From: Bacillota bacterium | GTDB lineage: Bacteria > Bacillota > SHA-98 > Ch115 > JABLXJ01 | DNA length: 53,854 bases | Direction of reading: 5' to 3' | NCBI GenBank assembly: GCA_012839815.1 | Contig: DUMQ01000001.1 | Span: 1-53,854 of the forward strand | In this document: piece by piece, positions 33,538-42,763 of the stretch | How positions within the stretch are numbered: position 1 is the stretch's first letter | Layout of the letters: each line of letters starts with the position of its first letter | Translations under genes and position numbers: made by a program | The notes under the pieces: generated by a model | Databases searched by the model: none | Told to the model about the DNA's origin: nothing | Seen by the model: the letters and a program-made list of their open reading frames with translations, nothing else

Positions 33538-35658
33538 GTGAAAGGTTGGTACACAATGGCAGCAGTGGGGAATCTACGAACCGCCAAGCTAAGAACCGTC
33601 AGGCGTATATCAGTCAACAACCTCGCACGGTACAGCGATATTCTCGTCGCCGTGGCTATAGTCGCCATCCTCGTTATGATGATTATCCCGATGCCGACGA
33701 TGGTTCTCGACGTGCTTCTCACGCTGAATATCACCGGAGCCCTGGTGATACTGCTCGTAACCCTGTATGCGCTCGAGCCCCTCGACTTCTCGGTCTTTCC
33801 ATCCCTCCTGTTGATCGCGACGCTCTTCAGGCTCGCGCTCAACGTCTCATCTACGAGGCTTATCCTGCTCCATGCCTACGCCGGGAGGGTCATAGAGAGC
33901 TTTGGAAATTTCGTAGTCGGCGGGAATTATGTGGTCGGAATGGTTGTCTTCCTCATCCTGGTCGTTATCCAATTCATCGTAATCACAAACGGGGCAGGCA
34001 GGGTCGCAGAGGTGGCGGCGCGTTTCACCCTTGATGCGATGCCGGGCAAGCAGATGAGCATAGATGCGGACCTGAACGCCGGCCTTATTACCGAGCAGGA
34101 GGCCAGGGCGCGCAGGCGAGCCATCGAACAGGAGGCGGATTTTTACGGCGCCATGGACGGCGCGAGCAAGTTTGTGCGGGGTGACGCCATAGCCGGCATC
34201 ATTATCACGTGTATCAATATACTTGGCGGGCTCGTGATCGGCGTAGTTCAATTGAAGATGCCCGTGATGGATGCCCTCCAGCGTTACGCCCTCCTGACCG
34301 TTGGCGACGGACTCGTGAGTCAGATACCTGCGCTCTTGATCTCCACTGCCACAGGGATTATAGTGACTCGCGCAGCGTCCGAGTCAAACCTCGGTGAGGA
34401 CCTCGCCCGCCAGGTGCTTGCCCAGCCGAGGGCCGTTGCCATAGGCTCCGGGATGCTACTTCTCTTCGGCATGATCCCGGGCCTGCCCAAGGCCCCCTTC
34501 TTTATGATCGCCATAGCAGCAGGGGCGCTGGCGTATGCCCTTTACAACGCCGGGGGGACCGCGACGGAGGAGGCTGAACCCAAACCCGCAGCCCAGCCCA
34601 AGGCACCGGAGAACTTTATGAATCTCCTGGCTATCGATCCTCTCGAGCTGGAGATCGGGTACGGCCTTATTCCCCTCACCGATGAGGCCGAGGGAGGGGA
34701 CCTCCTCAACAGGGTAACCATGGTGAGGCGCCAGGTTGCGCTCGAACTCGGCCTCGTGTTACCTCATATCAGGATACGCGATAATATTCAACTCAAGCCC
34801 GAAGAGTATGCTATCAGGATCAAGGGTGTTGAGTTTGCGCGGGGGGAGATATTGATGGGTCGTTACCTCGCGATGAACCCCGGCCTTGCCACCGAGCCCA
34901 TTCCCGGTATAGAGGTGCGCGAGCCCGCGTTTGGGCTCCCGGCCATTTGGGTGACGGAGGACCAGAAGGAAAACGCGGAAGCAGCAGGCTATACAGTGGT
35001 GGACCCGAGCTCAGTCATCGTTACCCACCTCGCCGAGGTCATAAAGGCGCATGCGGCTGAGATCCTGAGTCGCCAGGACGTATCCAACCTCCTTGACAAC
35101 CTGAAGCAATCACAGCCAGCGGTTGTCGAAGAGGTGGTGCCCGGCCTCCTGACCATCGGTGAGGTCCAGAAGGTGTTACAGAATCTCCTTCGCGAGAGGA
35201 TATCCATACGCGATATGGCTTCCATCCTCGAGGCGCTTGGGGATCACGCTCGCGTTACGAGGGATATTGATGCCCTGACCGAATATGCCCGGGCAGCTCT
35301 CGCCCGCACCATTTGCAGGCAGTATCAGAATGCAGCAGGTGAGCTTGTTGTGGCCACCATCGACCCGAGCGCTGAGGACATCATAGCACAGGCAATACAG
35401 CATTCTGAGGCCGGGTCGACACTGGCCCTCGAGCCCGCCGTGGCACACCGTTTCACCGCGGCTCTGGCGAAACAGGCGGAGAAGATGGTGGAATCCGGCA
35501 ACCAGCCGGTCGTGCTTTGCCGGGCTAGTGTGAGGCCATACGTCAGGCGGCTCACAGAACGCCTCCTGCCCAACCTTGTTGTCCTCTCCTATAACGAGAT
35601 CGTCCCTGACCAGAAAGTCCGGACAGTGGGGATGGTGAGTATCGACAATGCAAATTAA
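33538..35658 (+). CDS. flhA: Flagellar export gate protein FlhA
   Basis: FlhA is the large gate subunit and ion-driven docking platform. About eight membrane segments (residues 30-330) include the FHIPEP-family signature RVAEVAARFTLDAMPGKQMS-IDADLNAGLITEQEARARR; the cytoplasmic domain follows (about 370-690). GTG 33538 (after AAAGGATAACCC) and ATG 33556 are both possible; the family is variable here. About 700 residues, normal. It overlaps flhF by 11 bases. Confidence 0.95.
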   Translation: MKGWYTMAAVGNLRTAKLRTVRRISVNNLARYSDILVAVAIVAILVMMIIPMPTMVLDVLLTLNITGALVILLVTLYALEPLDFSVFPSLLLIATLFRLALNVSSTRLILLHAYAGRVIESFGNFVVGGNYVVGMVVFLILVVIQFIVITNGAGRVAEVAARFTLDAMPGKQMSIDADLNAGLITEQEARARRRAIEQEADFYGAMDGASKFVRGDAIAGIIITCINILGGLVIGVVQLKMPVMDALQRYALLTVGDGLVSQIPALLISTATGIIVTRAASESNLGEDLARQVLAQPRAVAIGSGMLLLFGMIPGLPKAPFFMIAIAAGALAYALYNAGGTATEEAEPKPAAQPKAPENFMNLLAIDPLELEIGYGLIPLTDEAEGGDLLNRVTMVRRQVALELGLVLPHIRIRDNIQLKPEEYAIRIKGVEFARGEILMGRYLAMNPGLATEPIPGIEVREPAFGLPAIWVTEDQKENAEAAGYTVVDPSSVIVTHLAEVIKAHAAEILSRQDVSNLLDNLKQSQPAVVEEVVPGLLTIGEVQKVLQNLLRERISIRDMASILEALGDHARVTRDIDALTEYARAALARTICRQYQNAAGELVVATIDPSAEDIIAQAIQHSEAGSTLALEPAVAHRFTAALAKQAEKMVESGNQPVVLCRASVRPYVRRLTERLLPNLVVLSYNEIVPDQKVRTVGMVSIDNAN

Positions 35659-36811
35659 GAGATACGTGGCGTGGAACGTGCAGGATGCATTGAAAAAGGT
35701 CAAGGCCGAACTCGGGCCCGACGCGGTAATCCTGAATGCCCGGAAGCTCCCGTGGCCCGGATTCCTCAAACACTTCATAAGAGAGCGTGCCGAGGTCGTG
35801 GCGGCGCTGGACGGGAGGTCCACCTTGGACGGGAGGTCTGCACTCGATGGAAGGCCTGTGCCCGATGGGAGGCTTGCGCCCGACGAGAGGCGTATGCGGG
35901 CACGTGAGCCGGAGCCGGGGCCGGATAAACCGGGGCCTTCCGGGGCCGATGACCCGGTCACAAGGGAATTGAAGGAGATCAAGGCTGCTATCGCGCAGCT
36001 TGCGGTGAACACGAAGGCCGCCTGGGTGGACCCCGAGTATGACGGGATATATCGCAGGCTCCTCGACCAGGATGTGGATCAAGATATAGCATTATCGTTG
36101 ATAAATGCTGCAAAGGATGAATTCGAGACCTCCGCGCACCCTAAAATGCTCGAAAAGGTTATTGCGCTTGGCATTAAGAAGATGATTCCCGTTTCAGTGC
36201 AGGATTCCCCCGGCGGCGGGGGCTGCAGGAGGATCGCCCTTATCGGGCCTACAGGTGTTGGAAAGACCACAACCCTGGCGAAGCTGGCCGCCAGGTTTGC
36301 CCTCGTCGACCACAAGAGGGTCGCCTTTGTTACCGCGGATACATACCGCGTGGCAGCTGTTGAACAACTTAGGACATATGCTGAGATTCTGGGCGTGCCG
36401 CTTGATGTTGTTCATACACCCTCGGAAATGAGAGCGGCCGTGGAGCGATATAGAGATTTTGACCTGGTGTTTATAGATACCTCCGGCCGCAGCCCCAAGG
36501 ATAGGGTTCGTCTTTCGGAATTGCGAGCCTTTGTTGATGCGGCGAAGCCAGATGAGACCCATATCGTCTTGAGCCTCGCGACGAGGTCGGGGGACCTCCT
36601 GGATGCCATTAACAGTTTTGGGATCATATCATTCGACCGGATTATTTTTACAAAGCTCGATGAAACCTCGTGCTACGGTGGTATATTGAACGTCACGGCG
36701 AGGGCTGGGAAGCCTGTATCCTATGTCACCACAGGCCAGGACGTGCCGGATGATATCGAGATCGCTGATGCGGAAAAGCTTGCGAGCCTGATCATAGGTG
36801 ATGTCTCATGA
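35648..36811 (+). CDS. flhF: Flagellar placement SRP-like GTPase FlhF
   Basis: FlhF directs where the flagellum is built. The N-terminal MQIKRYVAWNVQDALKKVKA-ELGPDAVILNARKL is the FlhF B domain; the NG GTPase follows with P-loop IALIGPTGVGKTTTLAKLAA near 197-216, then TADTYRVAAVEQLRTYAEIL, LVFIDTSGRSPKD and FTKLDETSCYGGILN. Residues 54-83 are a tandem six-residue repeat (LDGRST, LDGRSA, LDGRPV, PDGRLA, PDERRM) in the linker. 387 residues. Confidence 0.95.
   Translation: MQIKRYVAWNVQDALKKVKAELGPDAVILNARKLPWPGFLKHFIRERAEVVAALDGRSTLDGRSALDGRPVPDGRLAPDERRMRAREPEPGPDKPGPSGADDPVTRELKEIKAAIAQLAVNTKAAWVDPEYDGIYRRLLDQDVDQDIALSLINAAKDEFETSAHPKMLEKVIALGIKKMIPVSVQDSPGGGGCRRIALIGPTGVGKTTTLAKLAARFALVDHKRVAFVTADTYRVAAVEQLRTYAEILGVPLDVVHTPSEMRAAVERYRDFDLVFIDTSGRSPKDRVRLSELRAFVDAAKPDETHIVLSLATRSGDLLDAINSFGIISFDRIIFTKLDETSCYGGILNVTARAGKPVSYVTTGQDVPDDIEIADAEKLASLIIGDVS
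35807..35896 (+). repeat. Five 18-bp tandem repeats inside flhF
   Basis: Starting at CTGGACGGGAGGTCCACC (35807), five degenerate 18-base units keep the frame and encode X-D-G/E-R-X-X. Divergence rises along the array, as expected of an older slippage expansion in a disordered linker. Confidence 0.85.
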
Positions 36812-37770
36812 GCGGTCAGGTAGAAAAGCTCAAAGTGCTTGTGGAGTCCATGACGAGTGACAGCTTGAGGGTAGACCAGAGCCTGAGGAGTGACCCGGAC
36901 CCGAGGGGGGAGCTGCCGCGCCTGCAGGCCGGGGAGCCGCGGGTTATCGCGGTTACGAGCGGTAAAGGCGGAGTCGGCAAGTCCAATTTTACGTTGAACA
37001 CGGCCATATCCCTGGGCCTGTCCGGAACAAGGGTTGCCATCCTGGATGCCGATCTCGGGCTTGCAAATATAGATACTCTCCTGGGTGTAGCCCCCCGCTA
37101 TAATCTCCTGGACCTCGTTAGAGGGGATGTGGGCCTGGATGAAGTCGTGATAACCGGCCCGGGAAATATCAGGATAATCCCGGGCGGCTCAGGGATTCCG
37201 GAGCTTGCCAGGCTTTCAGAGGCTGAGCTTGCAAGGATAATGACCTTCATAACGCAGCTGGAGAGCGAGACAGATATTCTCATGCTTGATACCGGGGCGG
37301 GCCTGGGACCCGGCGTCATGGGATTCCTGAAGGCGGTGCGGGATATTATTGTCGTGGTGACTCCGGAACCAACGTCGATCACCGATGCCTACGCCATGAT
37401 AAAGGCTGTCTACAGTGAAAACCCCGGAGCGGAAATCGGGCTTGTGGTCAACATGGCGAGGGACGGTGCCGAGGGTAGACAGGTTGCAGAGAAGCTAGGC
37501 CTTGTAGCCCAGCGGTTCATCGGCCGGAAGCCCCGCTTTGCCGGGTATATCCCCACCGATACCCTCGTGAGGAGGGCCGTGATGCGCCAGGAACCATTCA
37601 TTGTCGCCTACCCGCAGTCCGAAGCGGCGCGGTGCATCCGGGCTATAGCGCGTTCCCTGGTGCCGCCCGGCGATCCCGCATTCCCGGCGAGCCGGGTGGG
37701 GGTGCCCGGGGCGGTCCGGCCTCGTGAGGGACTGGCCGGTTTTCTACGGCGTATACTGGGTTCCTTTTAG
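36808..37770 (+). CDS. flhG: Flagellar number regulator FlhG (YlxH), MinD-like ATPase
   Basis: FlhG limits flagellar number by stimulating FlhF GTPase activity. Deviant Walker A VTSGKGGVGKSNFTLNTAIS is near residues 48-67, then AILDADLGLANIDTLLGVAP and ILMLDTGAGLGPGVMGF complete the MinD/ParA ATPase core. An N-terminal segment (MSGQVEKLKVLVESM) resembles the FlhF-activating DQAxxLR helix only loosely. The start overlaps flhF as ATGA. 320 residues. Confidence 0.94.
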   Translation: MSGQVEKLKVLVESMTSDSLRVDQSLRSDPDPRGELPRLQAGEPRVIAVTSGKGGVGKSNFTLNTAISLGLSGTRVAILDADLGLANIDTLLGVAPRYNLLDLVRGDVGLDEVVITGPGNIRIIPGGSGIPELARLSEAELARIMTFITQLESETDILMLDTGAGLGPGVMGFLKAVRDIIVVVTPEPTSITDAYAMIKAVYSENPGAEIGLVVNMARDGAEGRQVAEKLGLVAQRFIGRKPRFAGYIPTDTLVRRAVMRQEPFIVAYPQSEAARCIRAIARSLVPPGDPAFPASRVGVPGAVRPREGLAGFLRRILGSF

Positions 37771-37844
37771 GACCCATCCATGATTCGCGGCCGGGCGCTG
37801 TTTGGGGCGGACTTTTGCATACTGACCAAGGGGAGGGGGATACC

Positions 37845-38525
37845 TTGATTCCATCGCGTCTTCTAAGAGTAAACCAGCTGGTCCAGATCAAAGTTGGCTC
37901 AGGAGAATACGCGGGGACATACAATAGCCGGATAGAGGACATCCGCGGAGACACGCTTGTCGTGGCCATGCCTGTTGTCAACCGCAGGCTCGTACCTCTT
38001 CGACCTCAGAGCGTGATACAGGTAACCGTGGCAGCCCGGGATGCCATCTATACCTTTGATGCAGAAGTGACCAGCCGGACTTTGAAGCCGATCCCCCTGG
38101 TTGAACTGAGGGTATTATCAAGGGCCGAAAGGGCTCAAAGGCGCGAACATGTAAGGGTGCCAGCGAAGTTGCCCATCTACTACCGGAACCTCAGCGATCC
38201 GATGGCGCATAAGAAGCTGATGGATCCCGCAGAGACCGTCGATATTAGCGGCGGGGGGGTGCTTGCCGCTTTCTCGCCTTCCCATGACGCATCGGTACCC
38301 GAGGACGGCAGCGCGCTGGAGCTTGAACTCTACCTCCCGGGGCGCGAATTCCCCATGAGATTGGGGGGCAGGGTGATACGTGTATGGAAGGAAGGGGAGT
38401 CAGGGGTTAACGATACATACAGGATGGCAATTTCTTTCACAGAGATCGAGGAGGATGATTACGAAGATATTATCAGGTATATAGTCGAACGTCAACGTGA
38501 ATTGAGACGAAAAGGAGTGCTTTGA
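37845..38525 (+). CDS. PilZ-domain flagellar brake protein (YcgR/YpfB type)
   Basis: The N-terminal half (VNQLVQIKVGSGEYAGTYNS, then RPQSVIQVTVAARDAIYTFD) fits the YcgR-like beta domain; the C-terminal half is a PilZ domain with R-R-E-H-V-R (about residues 100-105, the RxxxR c-di-GMP arm) and DISGGG (D/N-x-S-x-x-G). It should bind cyclic di-GMP and act on the motor. TTG 37845 lies 5 bases after GGGGAGGGGGA and is preferred to the in-frame TTG at 37815. 226 residues. Confidence 0.9.
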   Translation: MIPSRLLRVNQLVQIKVGSGEYAGTYNSRIEDIRGDTLVVAMPVVNRRLVPLRPQSVIQVTVAARDAIYTFDAEVTSRTLKPIPLVELRVLSRAERAQRREHVRVPAKLPIYYRNLSDPMAHKKLMDPAETVDISGGGVLAAFSPSHDASVPEDGSALELELYLPGREFPMRLGGRVIRVWKEGESGVNDTYRMAISFTEIEEDDYEDIIRYIVERQRELRRKGVL

Positions 38526-38577
38526 ATCACGCCCTGGCGGGACCAGGGTTCGAGGTCTGGAGGAAGGGGAAGGTTCT

Positions 38578-39414
38578 ATGGCAATGCGGCAGGCGCATAT
38601 TGCCTCGACAACTGGAATGGTTAATATGAGCGCAGGGAACCGCGGGAAAGGTGAGGATGAAGAGTTCTGGGCGAATTATAGGCCTAAAGGCCCGGAGAAG
38701 GCCAGGGAGGAGCTCATCCTCAGGTATCTGCCCCTGGTAAATTATATTGCGGGGCGGGTAGCCATTAACCTCCCTCTGAATGTGGAGTATGACGACCTGG
38801 TTGAATATGGTATCATCGGCCTGCTTGATGCCGCCAGTAAATTTGAGGCTTCGCGCGGCGTGAAATTCGAGACTTATGCGCAGATCCGGATCCGTGGCGC
38901 CATAATGGACGGGATTCGCAACCTCGATTGGGTTCCGCGTTCGATAAGGGCGAAGGCCAGGAAGCTTGAACGCGTTTATGCATCCCTTGAACAGGAGCTG
39001 GGCCGCCCCGCTACGGACGAAGAGGTGGCTCAGGCGCTCGGAATCGATAAGAACTCCCTGGATTCCCTCATTTCCGATATAAATCGTGGCGGGATGGTCT
39101 CCCTGGATGAACTCCTCCAGGCTGATGAAGACGGGGGGACGGTGGCTATCGTTGACGTGATGAGGGATCCCGATAGCCCGGATCCCGTCAGGGTGATCGA
39201 AAAGGCGGAGTTGGTGAAGCGCCTGGGACAGGCCATCGACGAGCTCCCCGATAAGGAGAAACTGGTCATTTCGTTGTATTACTATGAGGAGTTAACCGTC
39301 CGGGAGATTGCGGGGATCCTCGGGGTCTCTGAGTCCAGGGTCTCCCAGCTCCACACGCAGGCTATTCTGAGGCTGCACGGGAAGCTGACCTCTGAGGGCT
39401 TTATTGAAGCGTAA
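38578..39414 (+). CDS. fliA: Flagellar RNA polymerase sigma factor (SigD/FliA/WhiG)
   Basis: This sigma-28 factor reads late flagellar and chemotaxis promoters such as the one at 6427. Region 2 (RYLPLVNYIAGRVAINLPLN; EYDDLVEYGIIGLLDAASKF; FETYAQIRIRGAIMDGIRNL-DWVPRS) and region 4 (LPDKEKLVISLYYYEELTVR-EIAGILGVSESRVSQLHTQA) are typical. The start ATG 38578 follows GGAGGAAGGGGAAGG. It has about 20 extra N-terminal residues before the usual start, and an internal ATG at 38626. It closes the operon's named genes. Confidence 0.95.
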   Translation: MAMRQAHIASTTGMVNMSAGNRGKGEDEEFWANYRPKGPEKAREELILRYLPLVNYIAGRVAINLPLNVEYDDLVEYGIIGLLDAASKFEASRGVKFETYAQIRIRGAIMDGIRNLDWVPRSIRAKARKLERVYASLEQELGRPATDEEVAQALGIDKNSLDSLISDINRGGMVSLDELLQADEDGGTVAIVDVMRDPDSPDPVRVIEKAELVKRLGQAIDELPDKEKLVISLYYYEELTVREIAGILGVSESRVSQLHTQAILRLHGKLTSEGFIEA

Positions 39415-39456
39415 ATATGACGGCGACACTTATCCATATGAGAGGAGGGGAGCGGT

Positions 39457-39807
39457 GTGTCTATTAGACCTCTTGACGTGCAAAACGTTATTTCCAAGGC
39501 TCAAGAGGTTGAGAGAATTCAGAGGGTTCAGGATGAAGGGGCAAAACTCCAACAGCAAGCCTTTGCCTCGGAGCTTCAACGCAAGGCTGATGAGAGATCC
39601 CAGCAGGTTACATCAACCCCCGAGTCAAGAGGGAGCAAGATCGAAAACCAGCGCCAGCGGGATGGAAAGAATAGCGGTAAGAGCGGAAAACATAGCGGTA
39701 AAGGGAGGGGGCAGGAGGCCGGGGCATATGAGAGCCTCGTGGATATCCAGGGCGGGGCGCCGGGTGGCGCTACAGGGCGAGGTTCGAAACTGGATGTCGA
39801 GGTTTGA
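39457..39807 (+). CDS. Conserved small protein downstream of sigD, unknown function
   Basis: GTG 39457 follows GAGAGGAGGGGAGCG. The N-terminal MSIRPLDVQNVISKAQEVER-IQRVQDEGAKLQQQ resembles short hypothetical proteins found after sigD in other Clostridia (from memory). The rest is Lys/Ser/Gly/Gln-rich and probably disordered. No signal peptide or membrane segment. Its stop codon (39805-39807) lies in the first full copy of a 16-bp tandem array. The position suggests a part in flagellar assembly or regulation. Confidence 0.75.
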   Translation: MSIRPLDVQNVISKAQEVERIQRVQDEGAKLQQQAFASELQRKADERSQQVTSTPESRGSKIENQRQRDGKNSGKSGKHSGKGRGQEAGAYESLVDIQGGAPGGATGRGSKLDVEV

Positions 39808-39846
39808 GAACGCTGAGGTTTGAAAATGTTGGGGTTCGAAAATCTT
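39779..39846 (+). repeat. 16-bp repeat array at the end of the small gene after sigD
   Basis: Units GAGGTTCGAAACTGGA (39779), GAGGTTTGAGAACGCT (39799), GAGGTTTGAAAATGTT (39815) and GGGGTTCGAAAATCTT (39831). The last three are in perfect 16-base register; four bases separate the first. The second unit supplies the gene's TGA. Confidence 0.8.
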
Positions 39847-39912
39847 AAAGCTCGAGCAGGGTGGGCTTGATGATCGAGGTCCTTCGCACATTGCGGGGGA
39901 CCTTACATATTA

Positions 39913-39944
39913 TTAAGGTAAGACCGCATTAAAGTAAGACCGCA
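39913..39944 (+). repeat. Two 16-bp tandem repeats before the sugar-nucleotide gene
   Basis: TTAAGGTAAGACCGCA (39913-39928) and TTAAAGTAAGACCGCA (39929-39944), one mismatch. They lie about 45 bases before the ATG at 39989 and may be an operator or a plain duplication. Confidence 0.85.
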
Positions 39945-39988
39945 AATTCAAGAGGCAGGAGGTGGCTGACAAAGGGGGTGCATAACGC

Positions 39989-41068
39989 ATGAAAGGAATT
40001 ATACTCGCGGGGGGCAAGGGAACCCGTCTCAGGCCCCTGACGTTTTCCAGGCCCAAGGGTCTTGTGCCCGTCGTGAACAGGCCTTTTTTAGAATACCAGT
40101 TGGAGCTGATGATGGCCAACGGGATCAATGATATCATTCTGAGTCTCAGCTACAGGGCCAGCGATTTCCGGAAGCATTTCGGGGACGGGGCGAGGTGGGG
40201 AGTATCCATATCATACGCAATCGAAGATGTACCCCTGGGGACAGCGGGCGCGGTGAAAAACTGTGAGAATCTGTTAGATGGTGAAACCTTCATCGTGTTA
40301 AACGGTGATGTTCTTACAGATATAAGGATCTCTGATGTGGTTGATTACCATAGGGCTAAGAGTGGCGAAGCGACTTTGACCCTTGTAAGGGTCGAGGATC
40401 CAACCGTCTACGGCGTTGTCGAGACGAATCAGGAGGGCAGGATAACCGGCTTTATTGAGAAACCGGGCTGGGAGGAGGTAGTGACCAATACAATCAATGC
40501 GGGTGTTTGCGTTTTCGAACCCGAGATTCTGAGCCGGATAGAAAAGGGCCGGGAGATATCGCTTGAGCGCCACATATTCCCCCAGATAGTCAGGGAGGGC
40601 GGGGATATCTACGGGTATGTGGCCGATGGTTACTGGCTTGACATCGGGACGTTACAGCGGTATTTCCAGTGTCATTTTGATATCTTAAATGCCAGGCTCG
40701 ACGTGATGTTACCCGGGCGGAAGCTCTCGCGCGGCGTCCGCATGGGAAGGGATACGAGGATACATAGATCGGCACGGCTTGTCGGCCCGGTCATCCTCGG
40801 CGACAGGGTGACCATCCAGGCAGGGGCTGAGGTCGGGCCCTGGGTTGTCATTGGCGATGAGGTATGCGTCGGAGAAAACGCAGTCGTTGTGGAGTCTGTG
40901 GTTCACTCTCACAGCCTTATCAGTAGGCGCTCCAGGGTGCGCCGGTGTGTTGTGGAGAGCGGCTGCCAGATAGGAGAGGAGAGCCAGCTTGAATTCATCG
41001 TTATAGCGGCGAATAGCACGGTAGGCCGCGGGAGTCTAATTGATCCGGGACTATCGATGCTCGTATGA
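39989..41068 (+). CDS. NDP-sugar pyrophosphorylase with left-handed beta-helix domain
   Basis: The enzyme joins a sugar-1-phosphate to a nucleotide. N-terminal catalytic domain: MKGIILAGGKGTRLRPLTFS-RPKGLVPV (full G-x-G-T-R loop and lysine), then PLGTAGAVKN and FIVLNGDVLTDI. Residues about 250-355 are hexapeptide repeats (RLVGPVILGDRVTIQAGAEV; GPWVVIGDEVCVGENAVVVE). The pattern is that of mannose-1-phosphate guanylyltransferase/glucose-1-phosphate thymidylyl- or uridylyltransferase homologues; the sugar and base cannot be told. GGAGGTGGCTGACAAAGGGG precedes ATG 39989. It may supply surface or spore polysaccharide synthesis. Confidence 0.88.
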   Translation: MKGIILAGGKGTRLRPLTFSRPKGLVPVVNRPFLEYQLELMMANGINDIILSLSYRASDFRKHFGDGARWGVSISYAIEDVPLGTAGAVKNCENLLDGETFIVLNGDVLTDIRISDVVDYHRAKSGEATLTLVRVEDPTVYGVVETNQEGRITGFIEKPGWEEVVTNTINAGVCVFEPEILSRIEKGREISLERHIFPQIVREGGDIYGYVADGYWLDIGTLQRYFQCHFDILNARLDVMLPGRKLSRGVRMGRDTRIHRSARLVGPVILGDRVTIQAGAEVGPWVVIGDEVCVGENAVVVESVVHSHSLISRRSRVRRCVVESGCQIGEESQLEFIVIAANSTVGRGSLIDPGLSMLV

Positions 41069-41079
41069 GAAATTTATGC

Positions 41080-41106
41080 ACGTTTTTGGTGACCGCGCAT
41101 ATAGTA
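41080..41106 (+). promoter_or_regulatory. Possible SigK-type promoter of the first SPOCS gene
   Basis: AC (41080-41081), 16 bases, CATATAGTA (41098-41106). This fits the mother-cell SigK pattern AC-N16/17-CATAnnnTA. The motif carries little information, so chance is possible, but a mother-cell promoter suits a spore-envelope gene and the site lies 54 bases before the start codon. Confidence 0.5.
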
Positions 41107-41159
41107 TAAATGAAAAGCGGCTGTCCGTTTCGTAGTGGGAGAGGAAAGGGGGAAAAAAG

Positions 41160-42752
41160 ATGGCTGTGGGTGTGGAGCTAAAGCAGGAGTTGCTCAAGGT
41201 TGAACAGGTCGTCGGTGAGGCCACCGTACGAAAGGCCATGCGGGAGAAGGTCACGATTCCGGCTGGCGGGCCGACCGCTGAGAAGGTTGTAAGCGCAGAG
41301 GTAGAAGTCAAGACATCAAGCTTTGAAATCATAAAGGATAAGGTCTTCATCGAGGGTACTCTCGGAGTGAAGGTTCTCTACGTTGGCAGGACGGCGGCTG
41401 GCACTCAACCCGTTCAGCTCCTGGAAGAAGATGTAGCATATGAGGCTGTTGTGGAAATCCCGGGCGCCCAGCCGGGCATGACGGTTCAGATTTCAGTAAA
41501 AGCCCATCAAGTCGGGTTCGATCTTATCAACTCCCAGACCATCGAGGTCGAAATCGTGCTCCAGGCGTTCGCCAAGGTTACCCGCACCGAACAGCTCGAG
41601 GTGGTTACCGACGTAACGGGGCCCGAGGGAATTAAAGTTTCTAAAGAATTGCTGAAGGTGGAGGAGGTCGTCGGGGAGCAGACCTCCCAGGCGGTTATAA
41701 CCGACAGGGTAATGGTGCCTGAGGAGAAACCTGATATCCAGTCCATTATCAGCGTCCAGGCCAAAGCGCGACTCACAGATGTGCAAATCATGGACGACCA
41801 GGTTGTCATCGATGGCATGATCGATGTTGACGTTATGTACGCGGCAGACGTCCACGACCCGTACCTCACCAGGCTGCCCGTCCATTTCATGGAGGCCCAG
41901 ATAAGGTTTACCCACGTTGTCGAGGTCAAGGGAGCGGCCCCGGGCATGCACGTCCAGGTGACCTTCGAAGAGGAAGCGGTCGATTCGGATCTCGTTGATG
42001 CCAGGACCATCAGCATCGATGCCGTGCTCAAATTCGTCGTCAAGGTTACCATAACGAAACAAGTGGAGATCGTTACAGAGGTAACCTCCGCCACCGTCGT
42101 CCTGGATGTGGCCAAGAGGCTCCTGAAGGTCCAGGACGTTATCGGCGAGGACGTAACCCAGATAATAGTCAAGGAGACGCTGAAGGTCCCGCGGGAAAAG
42201 CCGAATCTTGAGAGGATCCTGCGGGTTGATTCGACGGCTAATGTAGAGGACATCAAGATTTTGAAGGATAAGGTGATAGTAGACGGGACGTTGGACCTCC
42301 AGACCCTTTACGTGGCGCAGACCATCGAGGGCGACCAGCCGGTTCACCACATGGAGCATAGCCTCAAGTTCACGCAGGTCGTTGAGATCAAGGGCGCTGA
42401 GCCCGAGATGGTGGCTGAGGTGCGCGCTGACGTAGAGCACGTTGAGTTTGAGATAGTTGATGATAGAACCTTCCAGGTCAGGATCCTCGTGGCGATCACC
42501 GTGAAGGTCACGGAACCGCTCCAGCTTAATGTCGTGATCGATGTGGTTGTGGTGACACCGCCCGAGGCGCCGTGCCCGACGCCGAAGATGACTTTCGTGA
42601 CCGTGCAAAAGGGCGATACGCTATGGTCTCTGGCCCGAAGGTATAACACGACGGTGGAGGCAATTGTTAAGGCCAACAATATAGCCGATCCTAATATGAT
42701 CCAGGTCGGGCAGGTTCTCCAAATCCCCGTTTGCCCGCCGCCTAAGGGGTAG
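41160..42752 (+). CDS. SPOCS-domain protein with C-terminal LysM (SipL-like), paralogue 1
   Basis: Three SPOCS (DUF3794) modules of about 130 residues, near 5-145, 158-300 and 312-445, each run L-K-V-E-x-V-V-G-E ... V-I-x-G-T-L-x-V-x-x-L-Y-V ... Q-P-V ... V-E-x-x-G-A-x-P-G-M. A LysM domain follows at about 478-525 (VTVQKGDTLWSLARRYNTTV, then AIVKANNIADPNMIQVGQVL). This is the layout of SipL of Clostridioides difficile, which tethers coat assembly to the forespore surface with SpoIVA. No signal peptide, which suits mother-cell cytoplasm. ATG 41160, 530 residues. Confidence 0.88.
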   Translation: MAVGVELKQELLKVEQVVGEATVRKAMREKVTIPAGGPTAEKVVSAEVEVKTSSFEIIKDKVFIEGTLGVKVLYVGRTAAGTQPVQLLEEDVAYEAVVEIPGAQPGMTVQISVKAHQVGFDLINSQTIEVEIVLQAFAKVTRTEQLEVVTDVTGPEGIKVSKELLKVEEVVGEQTSQAVITDRVMVPEEKPDIQSIISVQAKARLTDVQIMDDQVVIDGMIDVDVMYAADVHDPYLTRLPVHFMEAQIRFTHVVEVKGAAPGMHVQVTFEEEAVDSDLVDARTISIDAVLKFVVKVTITKQVEIVTEVTSATVVLDVAKRLLKVQDVIGEDVTQIIVKETLKVPREKPNLERILRVDSTANVEDIKILKDKVIVDGTLDLQTLYVAQTIEGDQPVHHMEHSLKFTQVVEIKGAEPEMVAEVRADVEHVEFEIVDDRTFQVRILVAITVKVTEPLQLNVVIDVVVVTPPEAPCPTPKMTFVTVQKGDTLWSLARRYNTTVEAIVKANNIADPNMIQVGQVLQIPVCPPPKG

Positions 42753-42763
42753 AAAGGGCCCAC

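Noticed and set aside
39870-39932. Twenty-codon frame (MIEVLRTLRGTLHIIK...) before the sugar-nucleotide gene
   Set aside because: Too short to judge, ends inside a tandem duplication, and has no recognisable partner.
41493-42608. Open frame of 371 codons antisense to the first SPOCS gene
   Set aside because: Asp/Leu/His/Asn-rich reading of the complementary strand of GTC/GAC-rich codons; similar shadows occur in the other two SPOCS genes.
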